A DNA stretch of 64,000 bases from an uncultured Bacteroidota bacterium (GTDB lineage: Bacteria > Bacteroidota > Bacteroidia > Chitinophagales > Chitinophagaceae). Under the pieces are notes generated by a model. The model was not told where the DNA came from. It made no database searches and worked only from the letters and a program-made list of their open reading frames with translations. Location: positions 37,030 through 101,029 of the forward strand of contig CAJADG010000071.1 of assembly GCA_903938445.1 (NCBI GenBank). The letters run 5' to 3'. The position numbers and the translations under genes were made by a program. Of the stretch, positions 16,744-26,744 are shown in pieces. Within the stretch, counting starts at the first letter, position 1, and every line of letters starts with the position of its first letter.

Positions 16744-18207
16744 ATGCGTTTTATCTTAAGCTTGCTTGGAATTATATGTTATTTAAATTTAACAGCCCAG
16801 CCCTCGTTAACGAATAAAAATGTTTTTGAATTTAGAGGGGTGTGGGTGGCTACCGTTGTGAATATCGATTGGCCTAGTAAAGCAGGGCTTAGTAATGATT
16901 TACAAAAAAAAGAGTTTATTGATTTACTTGAAATGCACCAGAATAATGGCATGAATGCCATTATTCTGCAAGTAAGACCTGCAGGTGATGCAATATACCC
17001 ATCAACCTTAGAACCTTGGAGTGAATATTTAAATGGCAAACAAGGACTACCTCCTTCTCCATTTTATGATCCGCTTCAATTTATGATTGCTGAAACACAT
17101 AAACGAGGAATGGAATTTCATGCATGGATTAATCCTTATCGAGCGGTTTTTAATACCAAAAAATCAAGTGTTGCTCCCAATCATCTTACCAAAACACATC
17201 CAAGCTGGTTTGTTGAATACGATAACAAACAAATATTCAACCCAGGACTTCCAGAGGTATGGCAACATACGAACCGAGTAGTAAGAGACCTTGTTTCAAG
17301 ATACGATATTGATGCCATTCATTTAGACGATTATTTTTATCCATACAAAGTACCTGGCAAAGAATTTAATGACGAAGCCACTTACAAAAAATATAGTCGT
17401 GGATTAAATAAAGAAGATTGGAGAAGGAGTAATTGCGACACTATTATAAAACAATTGTCTGCAACCATTCACAATACTAAGCCAGGAGTTCAATTTGGGA
17501 TTAGTCCTTTTGGAGTTTGGAGAAATAAATCAAAAGACCCAAGTGGAAGTAATACAAAAGCAGGTGTCACGAATTATGATGATTTGTACGCTGATATTAT
17601 GTTGTGGTTACAAAAAGGATGGATTGATTATGTGATACCACAATTGTATTGGGAACATGGTCACCCACTTGCAGATTATGATGAATTGGTAAATTGGTGG
17701 AATCAACATAATTACAATCGTAACTTATATATTGGTCATGGCGTTTACCGAGCAGGAAGTAGCCCAGCATGGAGAAATGGATCTGAGATTCCATATCAAA
17801 TAAAGCAATTAAGAATTTTAAAAAATACTAGAGGTAGCGCTTATTTTAGTAGCGTTAACTTTAAAAATAATCCAAACCATTGGAGTGATAGTTTGCAAAA
17901 TCATTATTACAAAAAACCATCTTTGCAACCCACTATGCCTTGGCTAGTGCAATATGATGTAGCTACCCCTATTGCAAATAAAAAATCTGAAAAGAATTAT
18001 CAGATTGAAAATGTTGATAATAAAAAAGTGAAACAATTAGCCATTTTAAGTCTTAGTAATAAAGAGTATGAAGTTGAAGCTATCTTGCCAGGTGATACAA
18101 AGTTTATTAACTTGAATGCATTGGGAATAGAAAAGCAAGCAAATACACTATATTGGCTAGTTGCTGTGGGCATGCAGAATCAATTGAGCAAACTTGTAGC
18201 TTTGTAA
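16744..18207 (+). CDS. GHL10-type glycoside hydrolase-like protein
   Basis: The 487-residue protein has a Sec signal (about 1-18, ending LTAQP) followed by FRGVWVATVVNIDWPSKAGLS, the start of the GHL10 (DUF187) TIM-barrel family. Further family blocks are GMNAIILQVRPAGDAIYPS, FHAWINPYRA, DIDAIHLDDYFYPY and IDYVIPQLYWE. Relatives act on peptidoglycan or other glycans. A short C-terminal beta domain follows (about 410-487). It is exported and probably periplasmic or surface-bound. It is the last gene of the gcvH-side run and converges with kup. Confidence 0.88.
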   Translation: MRFILSLLGIICYLNLTAQPSLTNKNVFEFRGVWVATVVNIDWPSKAGLSNDLQKKEFIDLLEMHQNNGMNAIILQVRPAGDAIYPSTLEPWSEYLNGKQGLPPSPFYDPLQFMIAETHKRGMEFHAWINPYRAVFNTKKSSVAPNHLTKTHPSWFVEYDNKQIFNPGLPEVWQHTNRVVRDLVSRYDIDAIHLDDYFYPYKVPGKEFNDEATYKKYSRGLNKEDWRRSNCDTIIKQLSATIHNTKPGVQFGISPFGVWRNKSKDPSGSNTKAGVTNYDDLYADIMLWLQKGWIDYVIPQLYWEHGHPLADYDELVNWWNQHNYNRNLYIGHGVYRAGSSPAWRNGSEIPYQIKQLRILKNTRGSAYFSSVNFKNNPNHWSDSLQNHYYKKPSLQPTMPWLVQYDVATPIANKKSEKNYQIENVDNKKVKQLAILSLSNKEYEVEAILPGDTKFINLNALGIEKQANTLYWLVAVGMQNQLSKLVAL

Positions 18208-18228
18208 GCTTTAAAATATCATAAAAAA

Positions 18229-20205
18229 TTACTGATTTTCAAACACCCTTCTCAAAGGCAAATTCTCATTGGCTTTGATAATTAAAGGTACGTGCTCAAT
18301 AATAGTCATATCATTATCCAACCCAAATGCTTTTTGATCACTCTGTGATAATTGTTTGATATTAAAATAGGTATCCATAATAAAGTCTTCTCTAATAGAA
18401 AGTTCATTTTCAATACTAAAGAAACTTTCAATAATAACATATGTAATATCCGCATGAAAATCTTTGCTTTTTAAAGACTCATACTTACTATAAATTCCTA
18501 ATTCATGGGTCTCATTTAACTCCTGCATTACTTTCTTAAATAATACATTCACTCTTGGTTGAATTCTGAATCCTAATTTAAAATCAACACGCATCACTTT
18601 ATCATCCACCAATTCTCTAACCGAATATTCCATTCCATATGGAGAGTCGGTTCGATCAATATGTATAAACCAATAAATATCTGCGCGCTTTGGTTTACGA
18701 TTTAAAATAGAATCAATAATTCTATGTTCAATTTCACGATGGTTATTGGCTTTAGTTAAATACACTAAATGCGTTGCGTATTTGGGAATATCCTTATCAC
18801 CACTCAATTCCACCAAGGGTTCTAAATAATCTTTAATCTTAACGAAATCCAAGTAACGATTGGCAATTTTTCGTGCGCGATGCCAAATCATCATCACAAA
18901 AATCATACTTAAAGAAAAAACAAAAGTGATATAGCTTTCTTTTACTTTGATAATATTGGCAATAAAAAAGGAAATCTCAACTACGCTAAATATTAAAATA
19001 ATAATGGCGACAATCGATTGACTCCATCTTTTCACATTCAACATATAAAAATTCATCAAAATGGTTGTCATGATCATCGTAATAATAATAGAGAAACCAT
19101 AAGCTGCTTCCATATGTTCACTCTTTCTAAAAAAGAATAACATGGTAATACAACCCGCCCATAATAATAAATTCAAACTTGGAATATAAATTTGACCTTT
19201 TTGATCTGTAGGAAATTTAATAGTTACACGTGGCCAAAAATTTAAACTGATGGCTTCTGAGATTAAAGTAAATGAGCCGCTAATTAATGCTTGGCTTGCG
19301 ATAATCGCAGCAACGGTTGCAATACAAATACCTGCTAATAAAAACCAATGCGGCATTAATTCATAAAAAGGATTCAATCCCTCCATAGGTTGGCCCATAT
19401 GTGCAATTAACCAAGCACCTTGACCCATATAATTAATCACAAGGGCTGTTTTTACAAACATCCAACTTACTTGAATATTTTGACGACCACAATGACCTAA
19501 ATCGCTATAAAGCGCTTCTGCTCCTGTGGTACACAAGAAAACGGCTCCTAATAACCAAAAGCCATTGGGGTAATGCACTAACAGATCATAAGCATAATAA
19601 GGATTCAATGATTTTAAAATTTCAGCGTGATGAATTACCTGTAAAAACCCTAAAATTAAAATCATCGAAAACCAAATCAACATAATAGGACCAAATGCAA
19701 ATCCTACAATTTTAGTTCCAAAACGTTGAAAGAAAAACAATAATGAAATAATAGCCATTACAATACCTACTGTTAAATTATTTCCAGGTACAATAATATT
19801 TTCCAATCCTCTAACACCACCTAAACCTTCCACTGCTGATGCTACAGAAATGGGAGGGGTAATCATACCATCGGCCAAGAGCATTGCTGCACCTATAATT
19901 GCAGGCACATAAACCCATTTTACATATCTTCTTATTAAAGCAAAAAGAGAGAATATTCCTCCCTCTCCTCTATTGTCTGCTCTTAATGTTAAGAAAACAT
20001 ATTTAAAAGTAGTTTGTAAAGTTAAAGTCCAAAACACACAAGAAATAGCACCATACACCAACTGCTCAGTAATTACTTTGTGGTTGATAATTGATTTGAA
20101 AACATATAAAGGAGAAGTTCCGATATCTCCATAAATAATTCCTAAAGTAACGATTAATCCTGCTACAGAAAGTTTGTGGGCATGCCCACTAGTTGTATGT
20201 GCCAT
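18229..20205 (-). CDS. kup: KUP-family potassium transporter
   Basis: The 658-residue protein is an inner-membrane potassium uptake protein. It opens with LIVTLGIIYGDIGTSPLYVFKSI, the Kup signature. About 12 membrane helices fill residues 15-460, with ADGMITPPISVASAVEGL and CTTGAEALYSDLGHCGR as further conserved blocks. A cytoplasmic C-terminal part of about 190 residues follows. It imports K+ with protons. A 15-bp perfect inverted repeat lies 60 bases upstream of the start and could be a control site or a terminator of the preceding gene. Confidence 0.96.
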   Translation of the reverse strand: MAHTTSGHAHKLSVAGLIVTLGIIYGDIGTSPLYVFKSIINHKVITEQLVYGAISCVFWTLTLQTTFKYVFLTLRADNRGEGGIFSLFALIRRYVKWVYVPAIIGAAMLLADGMITPPISVASAVEGLGGVRGLENIIVPGNNLTVGIVMAIISLLFFFQRFGTKIVGFAFGPIMLIWFSMILILGFLQVIHHAEILKSLNPYYAYDLLVHYPNGFWLLGAVFLCTTGAEALYSDLGHCGRQNIQVSWMFVKTALVINYMGQGAWLIAHMGQPMEGLNPFYELMPHWFLLAGICIATVAAIIASQALISGSFTLISEAISLNFWPRVTIKFPTDQKGQIYIPSLNLLLWAGCITMLFFFRKSEHMEAAYGFSIIITMIMTTILMNFYMLNVKRWSQSIVAIIILIFSVVEISFFIANIIKVKESYITFVFSLSMIFVMMIWHRARKIANRYLDFVKIKDYLEPLVELSGDKDIPKYATHLVYLTKANNHREIEHRIIDSILNRKPKRADIYWFIHIDRTDSPYGMEYSVRELVDDKVMRVDFKLGFRIQPRVNVLFKKVMQELNETHELGIYSKYESLKSKDFHADITYVIIESFFSIENELSIREDFIMDTYFNIKQLSQSDQKAFGLDNDMTIIEHVPLIIKANENLPLRRVFENQ

Positions 20206-20264
20206 GAAGGTTTTTGATTGGAAGACAAAGTTTATAAAAATAATATAAACAAAGTGTTTACTTG

Positions 20265-20299
20265 GTAAATATTTTATAAGTTTTTTATAAAATATTTAC
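20265..20299. repeat. Perfect 15-bp A/T inverted repeat upstream of kup
   Basis: Arms 20265-20279 (GTAAATATTTTATAA) and 20285-20299 are exact inverted copies around GTTTT. It lies 21 bases beyond the SRPBCC stop and 60 bases before the kup start on the same strand. It may be a weak terminator (the stem is almost all A/T) or an operator. There is no strong T-tract. Confidence 0.6.
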
Positions 20300-20319
20300 A
20301 CCAGTCCTCTTTCCAAAAA

Positions 20320-20793
20320 CTAAGGCTTGTAAGTACCAAACATCTTTTCTACAGCTTGGAATCGGTAATCAAAAATTCCTTGAAGTTGTTTTTTAACTAA
20401 AATGACCTGCGCTATATCTCCTAAAAATCCTAATGGAATTTTATAATGAACAATATCTTCCATACAAACTCCACTAGGAATGGTCTTAAAGTGGTGTTGG
20501 TGATGCCAAAGGCTATAAGGTCCAAATCTTTGTTCATCCACAAAATACTTACCGTCTTGCACATGTGTAATTTCTGTCATCCAATACATCGGAATACCTA
20601 ATAACGGACTCACTGTATATTCAATGATCTGTCCTGCATACATTTTTTCACCATGATGCTTACTAATAATATTAAACCCCATGTGCTGAGGGGTGATTTT
20701 TGCAAGGTTGGCTGGGCTACTAAAAAAATCCCAGGCTTGATCCAAGCTGATAGGTAAATTCTGAACGGTGTGGAGGCTATATACTTTTGACAT
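20320..20793 (-). CDS. SRPBCC-superfamily ligand-binding protein
   Basis: The 157-residue protein matches the START/Bet v1-like SRPBCC pattern: QNLPISLDQAWDFFSSPANLAKITPQHMGF, MYAGQIIEYTVSPLLGIPMYWMTEITHV, and WHHQHHFKTIPSGVCMEDIVHYKIPLG. Such proteins bind hydrophobic ligands in a deep pocket. No enzyme function can be assigned. It is divergent from the helicase gene and precedes kup on the same strand. Confidence 0.82.
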   Translation of the reverse strand: MSKVYSLHTVQNLPISLDQAWDFFSSPANLAKITPQHMGFNIISKHHGEKMYAGQIIEYTVSPLLGIPMYWMTEITHVQDGKYFVDEQRFGPYSLWHHQHHFKTIPSGVCMEDIVHYKIPLGFLGDIAQVILVKKQLQGIFDYRFQAVEKMFGTYKP

Positions 20794-20859
20794 ATTACTA
20801 TAACAAGGAATGATCGCTTTTGTTGTGCTTATTCGCTAGAAAGCCTTTAATTTTATAAA

Positions 20860-23800
20860 ATGATGAACAAGTTGGAACAAGCAAAGGCTTTTGAGGCAGT
20901 TTATGAAGGATTAAACGAACAACAAAAAATTGCCGTAAACACCATTGAAGGTCCCGTGATGGTAATCGCTGGACCGGGAACGGGTAAAACACAAATTCTA
21001 GGCGCTAGAATTGGTAAAATATTATTGGAAACCGATACTGCTCCCGAAAATATACTTTGTCTTACTTATACCGACGCAGGCGCAATTGCCATGCGTAAAC
21101 GACTGGTTAGTTTCATTGGAACAAGCGCTTACAAAGTCAACATTTCCACTTTTCACTCCTTTTGTAATGATATTATTCAGGATAATTTATCACTGTTTGA
21201 TAAAACCAGTCTAGACCCCATTTCAGAACTGGAGAAAATTGAATTGCTAAAAAAATTAATAGACTCTTTTGATAAAAACAATCCCTTAAAAAGATACAGA
21301 GGGGATATATATTTTGAAATGAGCAATTTGGCCAAATTATTTAGTGCCATGAAAAAAGAAGGCTGGAAACCATCCTTCCTTATCGAAAAAATAGAGGAGT
21401 ATATTAAAGAGATCCCTTTTCGAGATGAATTTATTTATAAAAGAAAATACAAACAATTTGAAGCAGGGGCTTTAAAACAAGGATTGGTAGACAATGAGCT
21501 TGAAAAAATGGCCAAGCTAAAAGCAGCAGTTCAAAGCTTTGACGTATACCAACAGCTAATGAAAGAGCGCAATAGATATGACTTTGAAGACATGATCAAT
21601 TGGGTAATCAAAGCATTCAAAGAAAATAAAAATTTATTGGCTCAATACCAGGAACGCTTTTTATATATATTGGTAGATGAATTTCAAGATACAAGTGGAA
21701 CTCAAAATGAATTGGTTCAACTACTTGTAAATTACTGGGACCAACCAAACTTGTTTGTTGTAGGTGATGATGACCAAAGTATTTTTAGATTCCAAGGTGC
21801 CAACGTTGAAAACATGTTACACTTTCAAAATCAATATGCACAGGATATTTTGACGATAGTGTTGGAGAATAATTATCGATCGACACAGCCTATTCTAGAC
21901 GCTTCTACCATTGTAATTAATAATAATCAGGAAAGATTGGTCAATAAAATACAAGGTTTAGAGAAAAAATTAATTGCAGCACATCCCGACAATCACACAA
22001 ATTCTATTGCACCAAAAGTGGTTGCTTATCAATTACCAGAGGAGGAAATGATAGATATTACGGAACAAATTGTACAACTTACTCAAAAAGGAATTGCTCC
22101 AAATCAAATAGCGGTTTTATACAAAGAGCATCAATATGGGGAAGAGATTGCACACTTTCTTCAACAAAAAAATATACCTGTTTATACTAGACGTACCGCC
22201 AATTTACTGGATCAAATTTTAGTAAAACAAATCATAACTATTTTGGATTACTTGGTTTGTGAACTAGACCAACCCTATGAAGGTGCAAACTTATTATTTG
22301 AAATTCTTCACTTTAAATGGTGGAATATATCTCCTATAACAATTGCCAAGCTTACATTTGAAGCGAATCAATTAAAAAATGGCAATCCAGAAAATTCTTT
22401 TAGAAAAGTTTTGGTAGATAAAACTCAGCAAGTACAAGGCAGTTTATTTCAAGAAGGTGGAGTACCTGAATTGGCAAAGGCAGTGCAAGTTTTAGAATCC
22501 TTAATAAATGAGGTACCAAATGTAACCCTCTTAAACTTGATTGAACAGGTATTGCAAAAAACAGGTATTATTCAATCCATATTACAATCTAGTAACAAAG
22601 GTTTTGAATTGGAAGTAATTACTAAGTTTTTTGACTTCATCAAAGAGGAAACGCATCGTCGTCCAAGTTTAAATTTAAAAGACTTGGCAACCATGCTTGA
22701 ACTAATGCAAAAGGAAGGTATTCGATTACCACTACCCATTACAACAGGCGGTGTAAGTGGTGTGAATTTACTTACCAACCACGGAAGTAAGGGATTGGAA
22801 TTTGAATACGTATTTGTAGCTGGCACCAATGCGCATTTTTGGGAAAAGAAAAGAGCAGCTAATAACATTGGATATAGTTTACCAGACACCGTATTAAGTA
22901 CATTAGAAAACGCAGACGACAAAGAAGAGCTAAGAAGATTATTTTATGTTGCTATTACACGTGCTAAAAAAGAAATACAAATTTCTTATGCATTAAATCG
23001 TGCCGATGGAAAAGTAGCAGAACCTAGTCAATTTGTTATAGAACTTATGGATGGAGATGAAAAAAATATAGTTAAAAAGCAGCTTGAAGAAAATATTAAA
23101 ATACAATACAAATTACTCCATATACAAAGTACGGTAACACCAGAAATTAAACAACTTGAAGATAATTTTATTGGACCTAAGGTAGAACAGTTCACCATGA
23201 ATGTGACGGCATTGAATAACTATTTAAAATGTCCATTACATTTTTACTATAATAGTTTGATACGTGTTCCTTCAGGAAAATCTGAGGCCACTACTTTTGG
23301 CTCTGCTGTGCATGACGCATTGAATAAGTTATTTAAGAAAATGCAGGAGCGAGAAAATGTATTTCCTGATAAACAGGAATTAGTACAAGACTTTAACTAT
23401 TATATGGCAAGGCATCGTGAAGCATTTACTCAAGTAGAATATAATAGAAGAAGAGAGCAGGGAGAAATCGTGCTTACTCAATATTATGACCAGTATGTTC
23501 AAAATTGGCATAAGGTTGTTACTACCGAATATAGAATTAATAATGTGATCCTAGATGGCATCCCATTAAAAGGTGCAATTGATAAAATTGAGTTTAATGG
23601 AAAACAAGTAGTGGTAGTGGACTACAAAACAGGAAGTGTTGAAAATGCAAAAGAAAAACTATTTCCACCCAATGAAAAGTATCCCAACGGTGGAGATTAT
23701 TGGAGACAAGCGGTATTTTATAAAATACTATTAAATCATCATCCTAAACAATGGGAAGTAACCACTGCCGAGTTTGATTTTGTAGAGCCCAATAAAAAGA

Positions 23801-24012
23801 AGGAATTTGAAAAAGCGACAGTTGCTATTAATGAAGCAGATATTACAACGGTTACGCAACAAATTCATACAGTTTGGCAAAAAATACAAAACAAGGACTT
23901 TTACACGGGTTGTGGCAAACCAGATTGCCATTGGTGCAATTTTGTAAAAAACAATGAATTGACGGTGGCCTTGCATCAAATCCCAGATGGGGATTTGGAA
24001 GAATCTGACTAA
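20860..24012 (+). CDS. UvrD/Rep-type helicase fused to a PD-(D/E)XK Fe-S nuclease
   Basis: The 1050-residue protein has an SF1 helicase with Walker A GPGTGKT (38-44), Walker B VDEFQDTS, the Q-motif-like LNEQQKIAV, and motif VI YVAITRAKKEI. After it comes a RecB-like nuclease: H818 (GSAVHDAL), D908 (GAIDKIE), and D921-x-K923 (VVDYKTG). Cysteines C791 and C1018/C1023/C1026 (CGKPDCHWC) probably hold a 4Fe-4S cluster, as in AddB. It should process DNA double-strand ends. An AddA-like partner is not visible here. ATGs at 20860 and 20863 are both possible. Confidence 0.9.
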   Translation: MMNKLEQAKAFEAVYEGLNEQQKIAVNTIEGPVMVIAGPGTGKTQILGARIGKILLETDTAPENILCLTYTDAGAIAMRKRLVSFIGTSAYKVNISTFHSFCNDIIQDNLSLFDKTSLDPISELEKIELLKKLIDSFDKNNPLKRYRGDIYFEMSNLAKLFSAMKKEGWKPSFLIEKIEEYIKEIPFRDEFIYKRKYKQFEAGALKQGLVDNELEKMAKLKAAVQSFDVYQQLMKERNRYDFEDMINWVIKAFKENKNLLAQYQERFLYILVDEFQDTSGTQNELVQLLVNYWDQPNLFVVGDDDQSIFRFQGANVENMLHFQNQYAQDILTIVLENNYRSTQPILDASTIVINNNQERLVNKIQGLEKKLIAAHPDNHTNSIAPKVVAYQLPEEEMIDITEQIVQLTQKGIAPNQIAVLYKEHQYGEEIAHFLQQKNIPVYTRRTANLLDQILVKQIITILDYLVCELDQPYEGANLLFEILHFKWWNISPITIAKLTFEANQLKNGNPENSFRKVLVDKTQQVQGSLFQEGGVPELAKAVQVLESLINEVPNVTLLNLIEQVLQKTGIIQSILQSSNKGFELEVITKFFDFIKEETHRRPSLNLKDLATMLELMQKEGIRLPLPITTGGVSGVNLLTNHGSKGLEFEYVFVAGTNAHFWEKKRAANNIGYSLPDTVLSTLENADDKEELRRLFYVAITRAKKEIQISYALNRADGKVAEPSQFVIELMDGDEKNIVKKQLEENIKIQYKLLHIQSTVTPEIKQLEDNFIGPKVEQFTMNVTALNNYLKCPLHFYYNSLIRVPSGKSEATTFGSAVHDALNKLFKKMQERENVFPDKQELVQDFNYYMARHREAFTQVEYNRRREQGEIVLTQYYDQYVQNWHKVVTTEYRINNVILDGIPLKGAIDKIEFNGKQVVVVDYKTGSVENAKEKLFPPNEKYPNGGDYWRQAVFYKILLNHHPKQWEVTTAEFDFVEPNKKKEFEKATVAINEADITTVTQQIHTVWQKIQNKDFYTGCGKPDCHWCNFVKNNELTVALHQIPDGDLEESD

Positions 24013-24022
24013 GTTTGCAAAT

Positions 24023-25441
24023 ATGATCAGCAGCATGTTAAGACTTCCCAATTTGTGCAAAGTATTTTTTGCCCTTTATTTATTTCAAGGGTTGGTGTCA
24101 TGTGCTAATATTGTTCCTCCAAGTGGCGGTCCTAGGGATAGTATACCACCATACCGAATTTTTGCAAGACCAAAAGATTCTGCGACCAATATTCAACCCA
24201 AAGAAATCATTATTGCATTTAATGAATATATAGCTACTACCAATATTCAAGAGAATTTAGTGGTGAATCCTTCCATAAAAAATACACCCTTAATAGAATC
24301 TAAATTAAATACAGTTCGTATTCGTTTAAATGATTCTTTAAGTGCTAATACTACCTATCGTATTCAATTTGGAACTGCTATAAGAGATGTAAATGAAGGA
24401 AATATCGCACAAGATTTTTCCTATGTTTTTAGTACAGGAAATCAAATTGATTCTGGCAAATTACAAGGCACGGTTAAATTAGCTGAAACTGGAAGAGTGG
24501 ATAGTACTTTGATCGTTGTATTGCAACCCAAAGAAAATGACTCAGCCATTTTTAAAAACAAACCATTGTACTATGCTAAATTAAATAGTAAAGGAAAGTT
24601 TTCATTTGATTTTTTACCCTTTAAGCAATTTAATATTTTTGTAATTCCCAATGACTACAATAAAAAATACGATGACAGTACTAAGTACTTTGCATTTTCC
24701 AATGAGCCAGTTACAGTAGCAAGAAATCAAGATTCTATTAGGTTGTATGCATTTCAAGCTTATCCAAAAACAGAAAAGAAAAGAACAACAAACAATAAGC
24801 AATTAAAAAGAAATGCGCCAACTTTAAAATTCTTAAGAAATTTAGATGGCAAGGAACAAGATTTATTACACTCTTTACAATTTGTTTTTGATGTACCTGT
24901 ATACTTGAATGACAGCTTTCCGATAGTACTTGCAGATACCTTTAATAAACCAGTTAACAACTATATTGTAAAAATTGATTCTGCCAATGCAAATACAGTC
25001 TCTATTGAATATCCTTGGATAGCAAACACTCCTTTTCATTTAATTGTGCCACAAAATTCAATTAAAGACAGTTTAAATAATACACTTTCTAAAGCAGATA
25101 CTTTATCCTTTATTACAAAACCGAATACTGCTTATGGATCTTGTTTAATAAGAGTTACTGGTTATGAAAATTTTAAGAACCCCATTCTTCTATTAACACA
25201 GGAAGACAAAGTAAAATTTAAGTTTAACATACATCAAAACTTGTTGAATATACCACAATTACCTCCTGGTGAATTTCAATTAAAAATTTTGGAGGATGAA
25301 AATAATAACGGAAAATGGGATACCGGAAAATATGGTTTTGGAAATACACCTAAGCAACCTGAAAAAGTTTGGATACTCCCTTATAAATTGAATATTAGAG
25401 CAGATTGGGAAAATGAATTGAATATTACTATTAATAAGTAA
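24023..25441 (+). CDS. Ig-like domain lipoprotein
   Basis: The 472-residue protein has a signal sequence ending in the lipobox LVSC, followed by ANIVPPSGGPRDSIPP, a typical start of Bacteroidota lipoproteins with a bacterial Ig-like domain (PKDSATNIQPKEIIIAFNEYI... YRIQFGTAIRDVNEGN). The C-terminus has an acidic EDENNNGKWDTGKYGFG motif that looks like a calcium-binding or prealbumin-like segment. It lies 10 bases after the helicase gene. The start at 24023 is chosen because the in-frame ATG at 23987 lies inside the helicase gene. Function unknown; envelope-located. Confidence 0.85.
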   Translation: MISSMLRLPNLCKVFFALYLFQGLVSCANIVPPSGGPRDSIPPYRIFARPKDSATNIQPKEIIIAFNEYIATTNIQENLVVNPSIKNTPLIESKLNTVRIRLNDSLSANTTYRIQFGTAIRDVNEGNIAQDFSYVFSTGNQIDSGKLQGTVKLAETGRVDSTLIVVLQPKENDSAIFKNKPLYYAKLNSKGKFSFDFLPFKQFNIFVIPNDYNKKYDDSTKYFAFSNEPVTVARNQDSIRLYAFQAYPKTEKKRTTNNKQLKRNAPTLKFLRNLDGKEQDLLHSLQFVFDVPVYLNDSFPIVLADTFNKPVNNYIVKIDSANANTVSIEYPWIANTPFHLIVPQNSIKDSLNNTLSKADTLSFITKPNTAYGSCLIRVTGYENFKNPILLLTQEDKVKFKFNIHQNLLNIPQLPPGEFQLKILEDENNNGKWDTGKYGFGNTPKQPEKVWILPYKLNIRADWENELNITINK

Positions 25442-25458
25442 TTTTACACTTTCAAATC

Positions 25459-26076
25459 ATGATGCAATTACCTTCCTCCCTTTTAGAAAATGCTGTAGCA
25501 GAATTTGCCAAACTACCAGGTATTGGAAAAAAGACTGCTTTACGTTTGGTATTGCATTTATTAAAACAAGATAAAGGGGTAACTACCCTATTTGGCGATA
25601 CCCTTCAAAAAATGCGGAACGAAATTCAGTTCTGTCAAAAATGCTACAATATTAGTGATGGCTCCATTTGCTCCATTTGCTCAAATTCAGGAAGGCAAAA
25701 AGACACGATTTGTGTAGTTGAAAATATTAGAGATGTAATTGCTATTGAAAACACCCAACAATATCATGGAACTTATCATGTATTAGGAGGTATTATTTCC
25801 CCTTTAGATGGTATTGGGCCAGAGCAGTTGACCATTGAATCCCTTGTTGAAAGAGTGCAAAAAGACCATGTAACTGAACTTGTTTTTGCATTAAACCCTA
25901 CTATTCAAGGAGATACAACCATCTATTATATTCAAAAGAAGCTAGCATCTGTCCATTGTAGCATTACCACTATTGCTCGTGGGATTGCTTTTGGAGGTGA
26001 ACTAGAATATGCCGACGAAATGACGCTTGGAAAGAGTATTTCTAATCGCCAACCCATTGGCCAATATATAAAATAG
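25459..26076 (+). CDS. recR: Recombination protein RecR
   Basis: The 205-residue protein has the RecR order: helix-hairpin-helix (FAKLPGIGKKTALRLVLHLL), a four-cysteine zinc motif (CQKCYNISDGSICSIC), and a Toprim domain (ICVVENIRDVIAIENT... YHVLGGIISPLDGIGPEQL). It acts with RecF and RecO to load RecA at gaps. It lies 17 bases after the lipoprotein gene. Start codons at 25459 and 25462 are both ATG. The tandem 9-base repeat in the zinc-motif codons is in frame. Confidence 0.97.
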   Translation: MMQLPSSLLENAVAEFAKLPGIGKKTALRLVLHLLKQDKGVTTLFGDTLQKMRNEIQFCQKCYNISDGSICSICSNSGRQKDTICVVENIRDVIAIENTQQYHGTYHVLGGIISPLDGIGPEQLTIESLVERVQKDHVTELVFALNPTIQGDTTIYYIQKKLASVHCSITTIARGIAFGGELEYADEMTLGKSISNRQPIGQYIK

Positions 26077-26138
26077 GTTATTTCAATAATTATGTATAAT
26101 TTCGATGTTCAAACATTGAATTATTAAACTTTTACCTT

Positions 26139-26684
26139 ATGAAAAAGATTTTTGGGTTCATCCTCCTTGCGATGGTAAGTAGCACAGTTGCAATTGCACA
26201 AGTTCCAGCACAAAAAATTTGGGAAACCAAAACGGCACAGGTTCGTTTTATTGCAGTAGACGATAAAGATATTGATGCGCTCAATAAAGAAGCCGTAAGT
26301 CGCTTAGAACCTAATGGTAAGTTGAGTTTCACTATGTTAATGAAAGGTTTTCATTTTGACATGGGTAAAATGGAAGAGCATTTTAATGAAGAATATGTAG
26401 AGAGTAATAAATTTCCACGTGCCTTTTTTAACGGTCAAATTACCAATATCAAAGCTGTAGATTTTAAAAAGGATGGCAAATATCCAGTAGCCATTATGGG
26501 TACTATGCAGGTACACGGTGTTAATAAAGCCATTCAAGCAAATGGAACTGTGGAAGTAAAAAATGGAATTATCTCCGCTAATTCAAAGTTTACCGTTACT
26601 TTAAAAGACTTTGGCATTGGCGGAATTTTAATTAAAATGGTTGCAGATAAAATAAATGTGGAAGTAAACGCTAGCTATCAATAA
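26139..26684 (+). CDS. YceI-family periplasmic protein
   Basis: The 181-residue protein has a Sec signal (MKKIFGFILLAMVSSTVAIAQ) and a YceI-like lipocalin fold: AQVRFIAVDDKDIDALNKEAVSRL, SFTMLMKGFHFDMGKMEEHFNEEYVESNKFPRAFFNGQIT, and AIMGTMQVHGVNKAI. YceI proteins bind isoprenoids or fatty acids in the periplasm. It is probably exported. It precedes the methionine-synthase promoter. Confidence 0.92.
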   Translation: MKKIFGFILLAMVSSTVAIAQVPAQKIWETKTAQVRFIAVDDKDIDALNKEAVSRLEPNGKLSFTMLMKGFHFDMGKMEEHFNEEYVESNKFPRAFFNGQITNIKAVDFKKDGKYPVAIMGTMQVHGVNKAIQANGTVEVKNGIISANSKFTVTLKDFGIGGILIKMVADKINVEVNASYQ

Positions 26685-26707
26685 ACAAACTATTGATTCC
26701 CTTTTAA

Positions 26708-26739
26708 TTTGGCTACAAGCTAATAGTATCCTAATTTTG
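26708..26739 (+). promoter_or_regulatory. Promoter of metH (TTTG-N20-TAATTTTG)
   Basis: TTTG at 26708-26711 and TAATTTTG at 26732-26739 are 20 bases apart, matching the Bacteroidota -33/-7 consensus well. The implied start site is near 26745, which leaves a leader of about 135 bases before the metH ATG at 26880. Confidence 0.65.
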
Positions 26740-26744
26740 CCACG

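Noticed and set aside
25666..25686. Tandem 9-base repeat (CTCCATTTG twice)
   Set aside because: It encodes the repeated SICSIC of the RecR zinc motif, so it reflects protein structure and is not a separate element.
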